A stretch of DNA of 64,000 nucleotides, from assembly GCA_945860705.1 (NCBI GenBank), contig CAMART010000010.1, positions 1 through 64,000 on the forward strand, read 5' to 3'. The notes beneath the pieces are model-generated. The model worked only from the letters and a program-made list of their open reading frames with translations. It made no database searches and was not told the DNA's origin. Shown in pieces: positions 36,767 to 46,974 of this stretch (its first letter is position 1; each line of letters begins with the position of its first letter). This stretch comes from Chitinophaga pinensis. GTDB lineage: Bacteria > Bacteroidota > Bacteroidia > Chitinophagales > CAMDFR01. The translations under genes and the position numbers were made by a program.

Positions 36767-38003
36767 CTATTCCGTATTCTTTTATTTTTCTATAAAGTGT
36801 TCGCTCAGAAATACCTAAATCGTCAGCAGCTTTTTTCCTTCTGCTTTTATGTTTTTTAAGCGCACGAAGTATCATCTCTTTTTCTTTATCATCGAGTGAA
36901 AGCGATTCATCTACCGTCTCGGCAGTATTAAAATTAGATTTATCGGTTATCACAATTGGTTGCCCCATATTATTTTGCATCACAGGCTCTGTATGCACTA
37001 CCACAGGCGGTGTATAGAATCCTTGATTGGGTATATTATCATGAACAAATGGCGTATTAACTGCTCCAGTATTCATGTTGAGCATAAATTGTTTCAAGTC
37101 ATTGATATCTTTTTTTATATCAAAAAGCATTTTGTATAATAATTCTCTTTCAGAAAAATTATTTCCTCCTGACTGATTTTGTTGTTCGTTATTACTCATG
37201 ATTGCTGGTGTTTTTGATACATTGAAATCTGGAATAAAATGCATAAATTCTTCTGCACCTACCAATTTATCTTTAGCTAATACAGAAACTTGCTCAGCTA
37301 TATTTTTTAGTTGACGTACATTACCTGGCCAATTATACTTTAGCAATAATCTTTTTGCTTCATCATCAAGCTGTATTGCAGGTATTTTTGTTTTCTCAGA
37401 AAAATCCATACATAGTTTTCTGAATAATAAAACAATATCTTCTCCTCTATCTCTCAATGGTGGAATTTCGATAGGAACAGTACTAAGTCTATAATACAAG
37501 TCTTCTCTAAATTTTCCTTTTTGTACTGAGTCTAGAAGATTGACATTAGTTGCAGCTACTACACGCACATCTGTTTTTTGCGAAGCAGAAGAACCTACTT
37601 TTATAAACTCACCACTTTCTAAAACTCTAAGCAATCTAGCTTGTGTACCTATAGGCATCTCTCCTATTTCATCTAAAAAAATAGTACCTCCATCTACAGT
37701 TTCGAAATAGCCTTTACGTTTGTCATTTGCTCCAGTAAAAGAACCTTTTTCATGACCAAATAACTCAGAATCAATAGTGCCTTCTGGTATAGCACCACAG
37801 TTTACAGCAATGAAGGGATTATGTTTTCTAGGACTTAATTGATGAAGTATTTGCGAAAATATTTCTTTACCTACACCACTTTCACCAGTGATCAGTACAC
37901 TCAAATTGGTAGGTGCTACTCGCACGGCCACACTAAGTGCATAGTTCAGTCCAGGTGAATTTCCTATGATTCCGTATCGTTGTTTTACTGCTTGTAAGTC
38001 CAT
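36759..38003 (-). CDS. sigma-54-dependent transcriptional activator (AAA+ and Fis-type HTH), no sensor domain
   Basis: The 414-aa product starts almost directly with the AAA+ domain. GESGVGKEIF (Walker A) is near residue 42, GSFTGA (the sigma-54 contact loop) near residue 91, and GGTIFLDEIGEMP (Walker B) follows. A linker then leads to a C-terminal Fis-type HTH (DDLGISERTLYRKI). There is no receiver or PAS domain at the N-terminus, so activity is probably set by level or by another protein. In Bacteroidota this gene sits next to miaB and lptE, and its position suggests envelope regulation. It overlaps lptE by 8 bases and follows miaB by 13 bases. Confidence 0.93.
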   Translation of the reverse strand: MDLQAVKQRYGIIGNSPGLNYALSVAVRVAPTNLSVLITGESGVGKEIFSQILHQLSPRKHNPFIAVNCGAIPEGTIDSELFGHEKGSFTGANDKRKGYFETVDGGTIFLDEIGEMPIGTQARLLRVLESGEFIKVGSSASQKTDVRVVAATNVNLLDSVQKGKFREDLYYRLSTVPIEIPPLRDRGEDIVLLFRKLCMDFSEKTKIPAIQLDDEAKRLLLKYNWPGNVRQLKNIAEQVSVLAKDKLVGAEEFMHFIPDFNVSKTPAIMSNNEQQNQSGGNNFSERELLYKMLFDIKKDINDLKQFMLNMNTGAVNTPFVHDNIPNQGFYTPPVVVHTEPVMQNNMGQPIVITDKSNFNTAETVDESLSLDDKEKEMILRALKKHKSRRKKAADDLGISERTLYRKIKEYGIDE

Positions 38004-38016
38004 ATTATTTTTTCAT

Positions 38017-39489
38017 TTATATTGCTGTAGCTATCAGTGTGCCTGATGTACATGCCGTTATTTTTACATTTACTAAATCCCCCACTTTATGGTTTCCTTT
38101 ATCAAAAATACATACCTTACTTTGTGAATTCCTACCATATAATTGGTTTTCATTTTTCTTTGAAACACCTTCTACAAGTACTTCAAAAGTTTTTCCAATA
38201 TCTGCTACATTACTTTCATGTGCATGTATTCTTTGCAAATCTACTATCTCTTGTAGCCTACGTTTTTTCTCTAGTTCGGGTATATCATCCGTATATTTTT
38301 TTGCTGCAAGTGTACCCGGTCTTTCACTATAAAAATACATATATGAAAGTATGTATTTTACTTCTTTCATAAGTGAAATGGTGTCTTGATGCTCAGCTTC
38401 TGTTTCTCCACAAAATCCAGCAATAATATCCGTAGTGATAGATGCTTCTGGCACTATAGTTTTTATTGCTTTTATTCTATCCATATACCATTCTCTATCG
38501 TAGGTTCTGTTCATTCGTTCAAGGCAAGTACTACTGCCACTCTGCACAGGAAGATGTACATGCTTGCAAATATTATCGTATTTTGCCATCACATGAAGTA
38601 CATCATCGAGCATATCTTTTGGGTGAGATGTAGAATATCTGATACGCATAGTAGGAACAGACTGAGCTACTGTTTCAAGTAGGTTGGCAAAATTAAATAC
38701 CTCGTCAGTGTCTTTTAATTCAATTAATTTTTTACCTCTTAAAGATTCATCTTCACTCCATCTGTAACTATCTACATTTTGACCAAGTAAAGTGATTTCT
38801 TTATATCCTTTTTGTTCTAAGTCTTTTACTTCTTGAAGTATCGATTCAGGATTTCTGCTTCGCTCTCTACCTCTTGTATATGGCACTACGCAAAATGCAC
38901 ACATATTATCACATCCACGCATGATAGATACAAATGCTGTTATTCCGTTGCTTGAAAGTCTTACTGGATTAATATCTCCATAAGTTTCTTCTCTAGATAA
39001 AAGTACATTCACCGCTTTTTGTCCACCGGTAGCTTCTTCTATCAAGTCTGGCAAAGTTCTATATGCATCTGGTCCAGCTACTATATCAATTAATTTTTCT
39101 TCTTCTAGTAGTTTTTCTTTGAGTCGTTCGGCCATACAACCTAAAATTCCTATAAGTGCACCTGGATTTCTTTTTTTGATGACTTTAAGATTGTCTAGTC
39201 TGTTTCTTACCGTTTGTTCAGCTTTATCACGAATAGAACAAGTATTTATAAATACGATATCTGCTTCATTAAAATCTCTAGTACTATCATATCCTTTTTG
39301 AGTAAGCACTGAAGCTACTATTTCGCTATCATTAAAATTCATAGCACATCCGTAGCTTTCTATATAAAACTTTTTACCATTGCTAGGTATATGTACTGGT
39401 CTTTCTTGAATCAATGCTTCTCCTTGACGAGTTTCGTCTTGAGTTTTGTCTGGCATTTCAAATGCAATATCGTTTTTATAGAGCTCCAT
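38017..39489 (-). CDS. miaB: tRNA-2-methylthio-N6-dimethylallyladenosine synthase
   Basis: MiaB is a radical-SAM methylthiotransferase that adds the 2-methylthio group to i6A37 of tRNA. The 490-aa product has the UPF0004 domain with three cluster cysteines ([21 protein letters not shown]). The radical-SAM CxxxCxxC motif is CDNMCAFC near residue 192, followed by TRGRERS. A C-terminal TRAM domain completes it. It is the first gene of the operon that continues through lptE to secG. Confidence 0.97.
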   Translation of the reverse strand: MELYKNDIAFEMPDKTQDETRQGEALIQERPVHIPSNGKKFYIESYGCAMNFNDSEIVASVLTQKGYDSTRDFNEADIVFINTCSIRDKAEQTVRNRLDNLKVIKKRNPGALIGILGCMAERLKEKLLEEEKLIDIVAGPDAYRTLPDLIEEATGGQKAVNVLLSREETYGDINPVRLSSNGITAFVSIMRGCDNMCAFCVVPYTRGRERSRNPESILQEVKDLEQKGYKEITLLGQNVDSYRWSEDESLRGKKLIELKDTDEVFNFANLLETVAQSVPTMRIRYSTSHPKDMLDDVLHVMAKYDNICKHVHLPVQSGSSTCLERMNRTYDREWYMDRIKAIKTIVPEASITTDIIAGFCGETEAEHQDTISLMKEVKYILSYMYFYSERPGTLAAKKYTDDIPELEKKRRLQEIVDLQRIHAHESNVADIGKTFEVLVEGVSKKNENQLYGRNSQSKVCIFDKGNHKVGDLVNVKITACTSGTLIATAI

Positions 39490-39504
39490 GGATTAATTTC
39501 TCGT

Positions 39505-39537
39505 ACAAAATTAGTGCAATTTAGCCAATAATGACAA
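39505..39537 (-). promoter_or_regulatory. candidate promoter of the miaB-secG operon
   Basis: Read on the minus strand, taattttgt (39505-39513) matches TAnnTTTG exactly. A TTG at 39535-39537 lies 21 bases upstream of it, close to the expected -33 spacing. The start codon of miaB follows 15 bases after the -7 element. Confidence 0.5.
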
Positions 39538-39586
39538 TTTGACATGTTATTATTCACTAAAAATGTACATATTTGTTGTAGAATAA

Positions 39587-40327
39587 ATGGAACAGCAAAC
39601 TAAAATATCGATAATCACTATTGTATACAATCGAATACATGATATAAAACATACCATAGAAAGTGTATTGGGTCAAGAATTTAAAGATATTGAATATATA
39701 ATCATTGATGGAGCTTCTACCGATGGAACTATAAAAATAATAAATACTTACAAAGATAAAATACAAAAAATCATCAGTGAAAAAGATGTAGGAATCTATG
39801 ACGCTATGAATAAAGGGCTTAAAAATGCAACTGGAGAATTTGTACTTTTTATGAATGCTGGAGATAGTTTTTTTGATAAAAATGTTTTGAAAAATATTTT
39901 TTCATCTGAAAAAATACATGCAGATTTTATTTATGGCGATACGATGTTTGTAGATATGCAAGAGAAAGAAATTGGATTGATGAGTAATATTCGAAAAAGA
40001 AAACTACATAGTAATCTTACTTGGAAAGAGATGAATCATGGTATGATGTTTTGTCATCAGAGTTTTATTGTAAAAAGAAAAATAGCACCATTTTACAATT
40101 TGAAATACAAGCTTAGTGCAGATATAGACTGGATTATTCAATGCATGAAAAACAGTAATTCAAATTACTACTATGATAAAACTCCTATTGCAAATTTTCA
40201 AATAGGTGGAGCATCTATTCAAAACCAACGTGCATCTTTAATAGAGCGATTTCAAGTATTAGCCAATCATTTTGGGTATATAAATACGATAATATCACAT
40301 ATAAAAATAGCTTTGAAATTTAATTAA
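39587..40327 (+). CDS. family 2 glycosyltransferase
   Basis: The 246-aa product is a GT-A fold family 2 enzyme. SIITIVYNR is at the start, IIIDGASTDGT near residue 45, EKDVGIYDAMNKGL near residue 66, and FMNAGDSFFD holds the DxD-like metal site (GDS, as in many WcaA/PglI-type enzymes). It adds a sugar during polysaccharide or LPS assembly. The acyltransferase gene follows by 4 bases, which suggests a shared role in decorating a surface glycan. The donor and acceptor are unknown. Confidence 0.9.
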   Translation: MEQQTKISIITIVYNRIHDIKHTIESVLGQEFKDIEYIIIDGASTDGTIKIINTYKDKIQKIISEKDVGIYDAMNKGLKNATGEFVLFMNAGDSFFDKNVLKNIFSSEKIHADFIYGDTMFVDMQEKEIGLMSNIRKRKLHSNLTWKEMNHGMMFCHQSFIVKRKIAPFYNLKYKLSADIDWIIQCMKNSNSNYYYDKTPIANFQIGGASIQNQRASLIERFQVLANHFGYINTIISHIKIALKFN

Positions 40328-40331
40328 TTCA

Positions 40332-41342
40332 ATGATAGAACAAGCACATAAAGGAAATCTAAAAGGCTTGAACACCTTGAGATTTATGGCTTTTTTTGTT
40401 ATATTTCTATTTCATTCTTTCGATATATTTTCTTATGGATATTTAGGTGTCGATTTATTTTTTGTACTATCTAGTTTTCTACTCACTTTTTTAGCACTCA
40501 AAGAAATAGAACTTACTCATTCTTTCTCTCAAAAAAACTTTTTTGTACGAAGAGCTTTACGAATTTTTCCTTTATATTTTTTTGTGGTTATTGCACTCAC
40601 CGTATTTTTACCCATACTATCCAATATCTATCATCTTGATATTTCATTTCCAGAAAAGCCTTATCTGTATTGGACATTTCTATCCAATTTTGATAAGAGC
40701 AATCATATTTTTGCATTAAAATTTCTATGGTCTATAGCAGTAGAAGAGCAATTTTATATACTCTTTTTAGGGTTGAGTTTTTTCTTCACACGTAGTATCT
40801 GGATTCCTATTAGTATTTTATTAGTTAGCTACTTTATATATATGAGTTATAGCAATACTTATTTTCTAGATACCTATTCTCATGTAGTACCTCATTTTGC
40901 CAATTTTGCTATAGGGATGATTATGGCTTGGCTATTTTATTATAAAAGAATGACATTAGATTTCAAAATAATATTTTGTTTAATATGTGGTCTATTCGCA
41001 TATCTATTTTATGATTTAGCTATTGTATTTAATATTTGTTTTTCATTTTTCATAGGAGGTATTATAGTTTCGATGATAGAATCATATGAAGTCTTTCCTA
41101 TACTTTCTAAAATATTTTATCCTACTGAAATACTTGGCAGATATAGCTATGGGCTATATGTATATAGTGGTATCATCATTACTTTCGGAAAAAAATACTT
41201 GCCTTATCAGAATGAACTTATGATATTTTTTATAGAACTAATTGTACTCTTTATAGTTTCAATTCTCTCTTATCATATATTTGAGAAAAGGTTTATTGAT
41301 ATGAAGAAGAGGTTTTATAAAAAAAAGAGTGATTATTTTTAA
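40332..41342 (+). CDS. acyltransferase family 3 (OafA/YrhL-like) membrane protein
   Basis: The 336-aa product has about ten membrane helices and the acyltransferase-3 signature LRFMAFFVIFLFHSF near residue 18, with the candidate catalytic His. GYLGVDLFFVLSSFLL and FLWSIAVEEQFYILF follow. Members move acetyl or succinyl groups to sugars of LPS, capsule or peptidoglycan. It is paired with the glycosyltransferase gene (4-base gap). Its last bases are part of a terminator hairpin. Confidence 0.92.
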   Translation: MIEQAHKGNLKGLNTLRFMAFFVIFLFHSFDIFSYGYLGVDLFFVLSSFLLTFLALKEIELTHSFSQKNFFVRRALRIFPLYFFVVIALTVFLPILSNIYHLDISFPEKPYLYWTFLSNFDKSNHIFALKFLWSIAVEEQFYILFLGLSFFFTRSIWIPISILLVSYFIYMSYSNTYFLDTYSHVVPHFANFAIGMIMAWLFYYKRMTLDFKIIFCLICGLFAYLFYDLAIVFNICFSFFIGGIIVSMIESYEVFPILSKIFYPTEILGRYSYGLYVYSGIIITFGKKYLPYQNELMIFFIELIVLFIVSILSYHIFEKRFIDMKKRFYKKKSDYF

Positions 41343-41355
41343 TAACCACTCTTTT
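41323..41355. terminator. bidirectional terminator hairpin
   Basis: A 15-bp stem with one mismatch (41323-41337 with 41341-41355) and a 3-base loop overlaps the acyltransferase stop codon. It serves both that gene (plus) and the acyl-CoA synthetase gene (minus). A-runs and T-runs flank the stem. Confidence 0.82.
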
Positions 41356-41372
41356 ATATTCTATAAAGATTT

Positions 41373-43127
41373 TTAATCCTTATACATCTCTTTTATTTCC
41401 TTATCGTATTTAGCCATTACTACCTTACGTTTTACTTTCATAGTTGGGGTGAGTTCTCCACCTATGATACTCCATTCATCTGGTACTAGTTTAAATTGTT
41501 TGATTTTTTCTATCTGACCAAAATTGTGATTCAATATTTCAATCTCCGATTTGATAAGTGAATAAACCTCTGGAGAGTTAGCCAATTCTACGTTTGATTT
41601 GGCATGTACCCCATGTTTGGTAGCCCAATCAGTCAAATTTAAAAATGAAGGAACAATCAATGCTCCAACAAATTTTTCATTTTCACCTACTACACATATT
41701 TGCTCTATATATCTACATTCTTTCATTTTATTTTCTATCACTTGTGGAGCTACATATTTTCCTCCACTAGTTTTGAAAAGCTCTTTTACTCTATCAGTTA
41801 TTTTCAAAAACTTACCATCTATAAATTCACCACAATCACCTGTATGCAACCATCCATCTGCATCTATAGTCTCAGCAGTGATATCTGGTCTCTTATAGTA
41901 GCCCATCATCACGTTTGGTCCTTTTACAAGTATCTCATTATTTTCGCCTATTTTCACTTCAACACCTGGTATCAATGGACCTATAGTACCAAACATAAAT
42001 CCACCTGGCTCAAATCTATTGACACTCACCGCAGGAGAGGATTCTGTTTGTCCATAGCCTTCACGAATAGCTATACCAGCACCACTGAATACTCTACCTA
42101 GTCTTTCTTGAAGTGCTGCAGCACCAGTTACAATACCTATTACTTCTCCACCCAAAGCCTCACGCCATTTGCTATATATGAGTTTGTCATATATTTTGTA
42201 TTTAAAGGTAGTGCGTTCTTCACCATTGTATTTCATTGCATGGTCTACAGCCCAGAAAAATAATTTCTTTTTAAAACCAGTTAGTTCCAATCCTTTACCA
42301 ATGATTTTTTCATAAACTTTCTCCAATAAACGTGGCACACAAGTAAAGAAATGCGGTTTCACTTCTTTTAGATTGTCTACAAGTTTTTCGAGACTTTCTG
42401 CGTAGTATACTTGGCATCCTACCGCTGTATATATATAGATAGCTACTCGTTCAAATATGTGACATAGAGGAAGAAAACTCAATACTTTATTACCATTAAC
42501 CAATGGGAAGATGGTCATTACAGATTTTACATTGCTCACCACATTATTGTGAGAGAGCATCACTCCTTTTGGTACACCAGTAGTACCAGAAGTATAAATA
42601 ATCGTAGCCAAAGATTCTGGTTTTATATTGTCTTTTATAGCATTTACAACATCTATTTCATCTAGACTACCTGTAGCCATAAATTCTTTCCAATTTGTAG
42701 CTCCAGCTACATCGTCAAATGTATATATAGCTTGCAAATCTGGACATTCTGATTTTATATTCGTTATTTTATCAAATAGGTCTTTGTCTGCTACAAAAGC
42801 TACTTTTATACTAGCATCATTAAAAATAAATTTATAATCACTCTCGCTAATAGTAGGATATACCGGTACGTTTACAATACCTGCTTGCATCATACCCAAA
42901 TCAACAAAATTCCATTCAGGTCGATTGGGAGAAATAAGTGCTACTTTATCTTGTTCTTTCAAGCCAAATTTGATAAAAGCACTACTCATCTGATTGGCTA
43001 TATCTATTACTTCTTTGGTACTAAAACTTTTCCAAACTCCATCATACTTGTATGACAAGTATTTGTCCATTGGATATTTTGTATTTTGATAATAAAGTGT
43101 ATCAAATAATCTAGTAAAATCGTTCAT
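41373..43127 (-). CDS. long-chain acyl-CoA synthetase (AMP-forming)
   Basis: The 584-aa product is an ANL-superfamily ligase that activates fatty acids to acyl-CoA through an acyl-adenylate. IIYTSGTTGVPKGV (P-loop) is near residue 173, GYGQTESSP near residue 355, and DGWLHTGDCGEF with KITDRVKELFKTSGGKYVAP near residue 430. It is of the FadD15/long-chain type that usually sits on the inner membrane. The adjacent plus-strand genes are unrelated to fatty-acid use. Confidence 0.95.
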   Translation of the reverse strand: MNDFTRLFDTLYYQNTKYPMDKYLSYKYDGVWKSFSTKEVIDIANQMSSAFIKFGLKEQDKVALISPNRPEWNFVDLGMMQAGIVNVPVYPTISESDYKFIFNDASIKVAFVADKDLFDKITNIKSECPDLQAIYTFDDVAGATNWKEFMATGSLDEIDVVNAIKDNIKPESLATIIYTSGTTGVPKGVMLSHNNVVSNVKSVMTIFPLVNGNKVLSFLPLCHIFERVAIYIYTAVGCQVYYAESLEKLVDNLKEVKPHFFTCVPRLLEKVYEKIIGKGLELTGFKKKLFFWAVDHAMKYNGEERTTFKYKIYDKLIYSKWREALGGEVIGIVTGAAALQERLGRVFSGAGIAIREGYGQTESSPAVSVNRFEPGGFMFGTIGPLIPGVEVKIGENNEILVKGPNVMMGYYKRPDITAETIDADGWLHTGDCGEFIDGKFLKITDRVKELFKTSGGKYVAPQVIENKMKECRYIEQICVVGENEKFVGALIVPSFLNLTDWATKHGVHAKSNVELANSPEVYSLIKSEIEILNHNFGQIEKIKQFKLVPDEWSIIGGELTPTMKVKRKVVMAKYDKEIKEMYKD

Positions 43128-43225
43128 AATAAAAAGTGTTTATTTGGTTTCAAATCAAAAATATATAAATAAACTCAAAACTTCAAGTTAAAAAAAATAA
43201 ATCTGCATGCTAGAATTGAGCTTTA

Positions 43226-43234
43226 TATCTTTGC
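43226..43234 (+). promoter_or_regulatory. candidate -7 promoter element
   Basis: The sequence tatctttgc is an exact TAnnTTTGC match 45 bases before the lipoprotein gene at 43280, leaving a leader of about 40 bases. Confidence 0.45.
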
Positions 43235-43279
43235 AAGGTAAAATATTAAACAAAAAATCTATTTTTTTATTATAATAAT

Positions 43280-43789
43280 ATGAAACACTATCTACTACTT
43301 TGCAGTTTTATACTAGTATTATCTGCTTGTAAATATAAAAATGAATGGCATCAAGTGAATGTAAAAAATTCTTTTTCTATAGAGGTACCCGACTATATGG
43401 AAGAATCAAAAAAACTCAGAGAAGATGCAACTTTTCAATATGAAAATAGATACAGAAACACGTATGTAATCGTTTTAGAAAAAGATAAAGGAACGGAGGA
43501 TTTTTCTACCTTTGAAAAAAACGCAATAAAACCTTTGACTACCTATGTAGATAAATGTATAATCACAGATTCTACTTATATAAAAGTAAATGGACTAGAT
43601 GCTCGTATGAATAAAATAATGGGCGATATGGAAAGTGGTGATGAGAAAGAAACCATATACTACACACATTATTCAGTAAATGGCAAAAAAAAGTACTACG
43701 AAATATGTACTTGGACTAGAGGTCCAAAAAGACTGGATCAATATGGTCCAGATTTGAAACGTATTATGGATTCCTTTAAAGAATTATAA
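43280..43789 (+). CDS. small lipoprotein of unknown function
   Basis: The 169-aa product has a clear lipoprotein signal (LSAC near residue 16). The mature domain starts WHQVNVKNSFSIEVPDYMEE and is rich in Glu, Lys, Tyr and Asp, resembling PsbP-like/DUF1795-like domains that bind small ligands or membranes. That resemblance is weak. It is followed at 46 bases by the YhhN gene on the same strand. Confidence 0.75.
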   Translation: MKHYLLLCSFILVLSACKYKNEWHQVNVKNSFSIEVPDYMEESKKLREDATFQYENRYRNTYVIVLEKDKGTEDFSTFEKNAIKPLTTYVDKCIITDSTYIKVNGLDARMNKIMGDMESGDEKETIYYTHYSVNGKKKYYEICTWTRGPKRLDQYGPDLKRIMDSFKEL

Positions 43790-43834
43790 TATTTTATTTT
43801 CATATAGATTTTCTTATCTTGCAGATAAAACTAT

Positions 43835-44542
43835 ATGAAAACTTCATCTGCTAAATACTTTTTCATCTTTTATATGATTATAGCTCTTTTAGAACTTCTA
43901 TCAGAGTTGTTAGATATAACATGGCTTAGATTTATTAGCAAACCGTTATTGATGATAGTTTTAGCTATTTATTTTTATTTGAGTTGTAGCAAACCGCTTT
44001 CTAAAAACAATCAACTCATGCTTTTTGCTTTATTTTTTGCTTGGGGAGGCGATGTGGCATTGATGTTTACTACACAATTCAAGTTAGCATTTCTTATGGG
44101 ATTAGCTTCTTTCCTACTTTGCCATATACTTTATGTATTTCATTTCAATAAAAAAATTGATAAAGAAAGTAGCTACAAAGGTTTTGTATTTGAAAATAAA
44201 TTTATGCTCATACCATTTATAGCTTATGCATATTTGCTGATTATGTTTGTATATCAGGGATTGGGTGATATAAAAATACCTGTGTTTATCTATTGTGCAG
44301 TGATCATGTGTATGTGTATCGTTGCTATAAATAGATATGGTAGAACCAATAATAAAAGTGCCTTCTTAATCATTGCTGGTGCATTATCTTTTATGTTTTC
44401 AGACTCGGTAATTGCTCTCAATAAGTTTTCATCTTTATTTACAGGCAATCATATACTTGCCTCTCTTATTATTATGTCACTTTATATCATTGGTCAATAT
44501 TTAATAGTAGAAGGAAGCTTACAACATGAACATCAGTCTTAG
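43835..44542 (+). CDS. YhhN/TMEM86 family membrane protein (lysoplasmalogenase-like)
   Basis: The 235-aa product has about seven or eight membrane helices. The YhhN family core is visible: FFAWGGDVALMF near residue 68, and a later GALSFMFSDSVIALNKF near residue 190 with the conserved SD-S motif. The family includes human TMEM86B lysoplasmalogenase; the bacterial role is not settled. The 3' end overlaps the alpha/beta hydrolase gene by 17 bases, so the pair is probably translationally coupled. Confidence 0.87.
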   Translation: MKTSSAKYFFIFYMIIALLELLSELLDITWLRFISKPLLMIVLAIYFYLSCSKPLSKNNQLMLFALFFAWGGDVALMFTTQFKLAFLMGLASFLLCHILYVFHFNKKIDKESSYKGFVFENKFMLIPFIAYAYLLIMFVYQGLGDIKIPVFIYCAVIMCMCIVAINRYGRTNNKSAFLIIAGALSFMFSDSVIALNKFSSLFTGNHILASLIIMSLYIIGQYLIVEGSLQHEHQS

Positions 44543-45478
44543 TAATTTCTTAGTAGGCAACAAACAGTTTGAGACAGTGCATGATTATTTCACTGACCTT
44601 GCTACTATGTATGGGTATGAAAAATACATACCGCATTTCAAACAAGATCACGTAATGAGCGATGGAAATATTTTGCATTTAGAAATATTAAAAAAAAGCC
44701 AACTTGCTCCTACTATCATCATAGTGCCTGGTACTGGTATTTATGGTTTTTGCTATGCTGGTATCATGATAAAACTCTATGAAGCTGGATACAATGTGAT
44801 AGCTCCAGACTTGCGTGGACATGGTAGAAGTGGTGGCATACGAGGAGACTATACTATAGAAGAATTAGTAATTGATATAAGACATGTAATTAGTTATACT
44901 ATAGATAATTTCAATAGAAATGTGAGTTTGCAGGTAGTAGTCAAGGGGCTATAGTGAGCCTATATACAGCCAGTATAGATGAACGAATACAAAGTATGAT
45001 ATGTCATAATATAGCTGACTTATCTGCTCCAGAAACTGCACAACTTGCAAGACATCAAAACTTATTTAAAATCTTGCGTCCACTAATAATAAAAACAGGT
45101 GAAATACTTCCTCAAACACAAGTACCTATCTCGAGTTACCTCAATCTAGAATCTATCAAATTGAGCTATTATGGTAATTTGAAAAATTTTATACAACAAG
45201 ATCCATTGGTATTAAAATCCATTTCACTGCGTGCACTGAAATCACTCAGCTCAGCAAAAATGCATAAACCTATAGAGGAAATGAATATACCTACAATGGT
45301 GATGAGTGGATTGGATGATACAATTTTTCCAGTGAGCTATACACAAGCTATATACGATAAACTCAATTGCAAAAAAGATCTAAAACTCTATAAAAACTGC
45401 GACCATGCTTTGGTAAATGAAAATGTAGACTTGATATATAAAGATGTGATAGGTTGGTATGAAGAGGTGTATAGGTAA
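44526..45478 (+). pseudogene. alpha/beta hydrolase split by a frameshift at the nucleophile elbow
   Basis: Two pieces, 44526-44954 and 44954-45478, read as one lipase or monoacylglycerol-lipase-like hydrolase of 317 codons if one base is added near 44926-44932. The first ends with the lead-in to the elbow and then runs out of frame. The other frame over 44930-44960 encodes AGSSQGAIVSLYTA, the GxSxG-type nucleophile elbow (Ser of SSQG). The Asp in SGLDDTI and the His in NCDHALVN complete the triad in the second piece. The lid-side segment PDLRGHGRSGG is intact. As written the protein lacks the elbow. It overlaps the YhhN gene by 17 bases. Confidence 0.85.
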
Positions 45479-45493
45479 GCTGGTTAAGTCTTA

Positions 45494-46887
45494 TTATTGT
45501 TTTATAATTTTAGTTATTAAACTTTGACCATTATTATTTTGCAGTTTAATTATATAAATACCAGGTGAATAATTATATAAATCTATCTTTTTTTCATTTT
45601 GATTCATAACCTCTTCTTTATAAATTTGGTTACCAAATAAGTTATAGATACTAACATTAAAATTATCTAAATTAGAAGCAATAATGAAAAAATCATCTGT
45701 AATTGAAGGATAAATAAATGTATTTATAAAATCATTATTTACTATTGAAGCATGAATAAGAGCACTATCAGATAAGCAAATATTTCCGTATTCTCTAGAA
45801 CCATGAAACCCTTCTAAATTAGACAATCTATCATCGCCATTATATGTAAGCCTTGATGAAATATATCCATATTTCGTGTTTACAATTAAATTTGTTCGCT
45901 CTCCATCCATAGCACTAATATTAAATAATGCTATACTGTCATCTATAGGTCCTCCATAATAATCTGGATTTGTATTGATTGTTTGAAAACTTATTGAGTC
46001 TTGATAGTCTAATATACCCCATGTAAGTGAATTTGAAAACAGTAAGTTGAGAGGAACTAGTGTCTTATTAGGTTTCAAATATGGGAATGTATTATTTGAA
46101 TATTCAATTGTTTCATATGTAGTCATAGTGCTACAAATAATATCTCCTCTAGGTGGTCCTGGAGTACAACTTTTCACAGCTTTTTTTATATCATAGATAT
46201 ATGAAGTTGGAGTAATAATTTTATTTAGTATTACTATTTTAGTATAAAATTCTATAGGGGTAAATATTATATAATTCCTTATACAAAATTCATCTCCTAC
46301 CTCGTAATTATATAAATCTTTATATGTAGGCAATTGATAACTGTTTGTGTCTGATTGTTCTCCTATTAAATTATAAGAATTCAGACTTTTATAATCATCA
46401 TATCTTACAAGACCCTGATTTTTTGATAGTATTATAGTATCATTTGAGGTGCAATAAATATATTTTATCGAATCTAATTGCTCTAGAATAGTAGATGTAT
46501 CAATTTTTATTATTGATGCACTATTTGCGTTATTAAATTGAAATGTACTTGATAATACTCCTAAATGATTAATAAAAAATGTATCTGGCTTATAAAAAAA
46601 TATCCGCTATCTGTTTTTAAAATTGATGTATTTAGGAACTGTGGAGTTTTATAATTATATCTTAAATTTTCAAAAATTACTTCTTGAGGTGAACATACTA
46701 AATTTAAGTAAAATAATGTATCTGTACCCACTAATTTAAAAGAATCAATCAAAATAGAATTAGAATAATTACTTGTAATATTATCTTTATAATGATAATA
46801 TGAATTTTTATTAAATAATTCCCAATTTTGAGAATATGATTTAAAAAGTATACTAAGCGACAAAATAAGAATTATATAATTTTTCAT
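45494..46887 (-). pseudogene. T9SS-exported protein split by a frameshift in an A7 run
   Basis: Two pieces form one 464-aa exported protein. The first (46887-46561) has a signal peptide (SYSQN near residue 20) and ends in an incorrect tail. The second frame runs from that point to 45494 and ends in a T9SS type A sorting domain (FNVSIYNLFGNQIYKEE and YNYSPGIYIIKL). The frames join if the 7-A run at 46594-46600 has 8. Joined, the sequence reads through as GYFFYKPDTFF. No enzymatic motif is seen in the middle. Whether the shift is natural or an artefact is not known. Confidence 0.83.
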
Positions 46888-46928
46888 GGAAATTTATTTT
46901 AGTCAAATATATTAAATTAAAAGCAAAA

Positions 46929-46957
46929 AAAAGCAGTCAAAAAATTTGACTGCTTTT
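46929..46957 (-). terminator. terminator hairpin after clpC
   Basis: A 13-bp stem (46929-46941 with 46945-46957) with a 3-base loop lies 18 bases after the clpC stop, read on the minus strand, and is followed by a T run. Confidence 0.85.
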
Positions 46958-46974
46958 GTATTTAATATGTATTC

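Noticed and set aside
43835-45478. Dedicated plasmalogen/lysolipid operon (YhhN plus lipase)
   Set aside because: The coupling is real (17-base overlap), but neither substrate can be supported from the sequence and the hydrolase is frameshifted.
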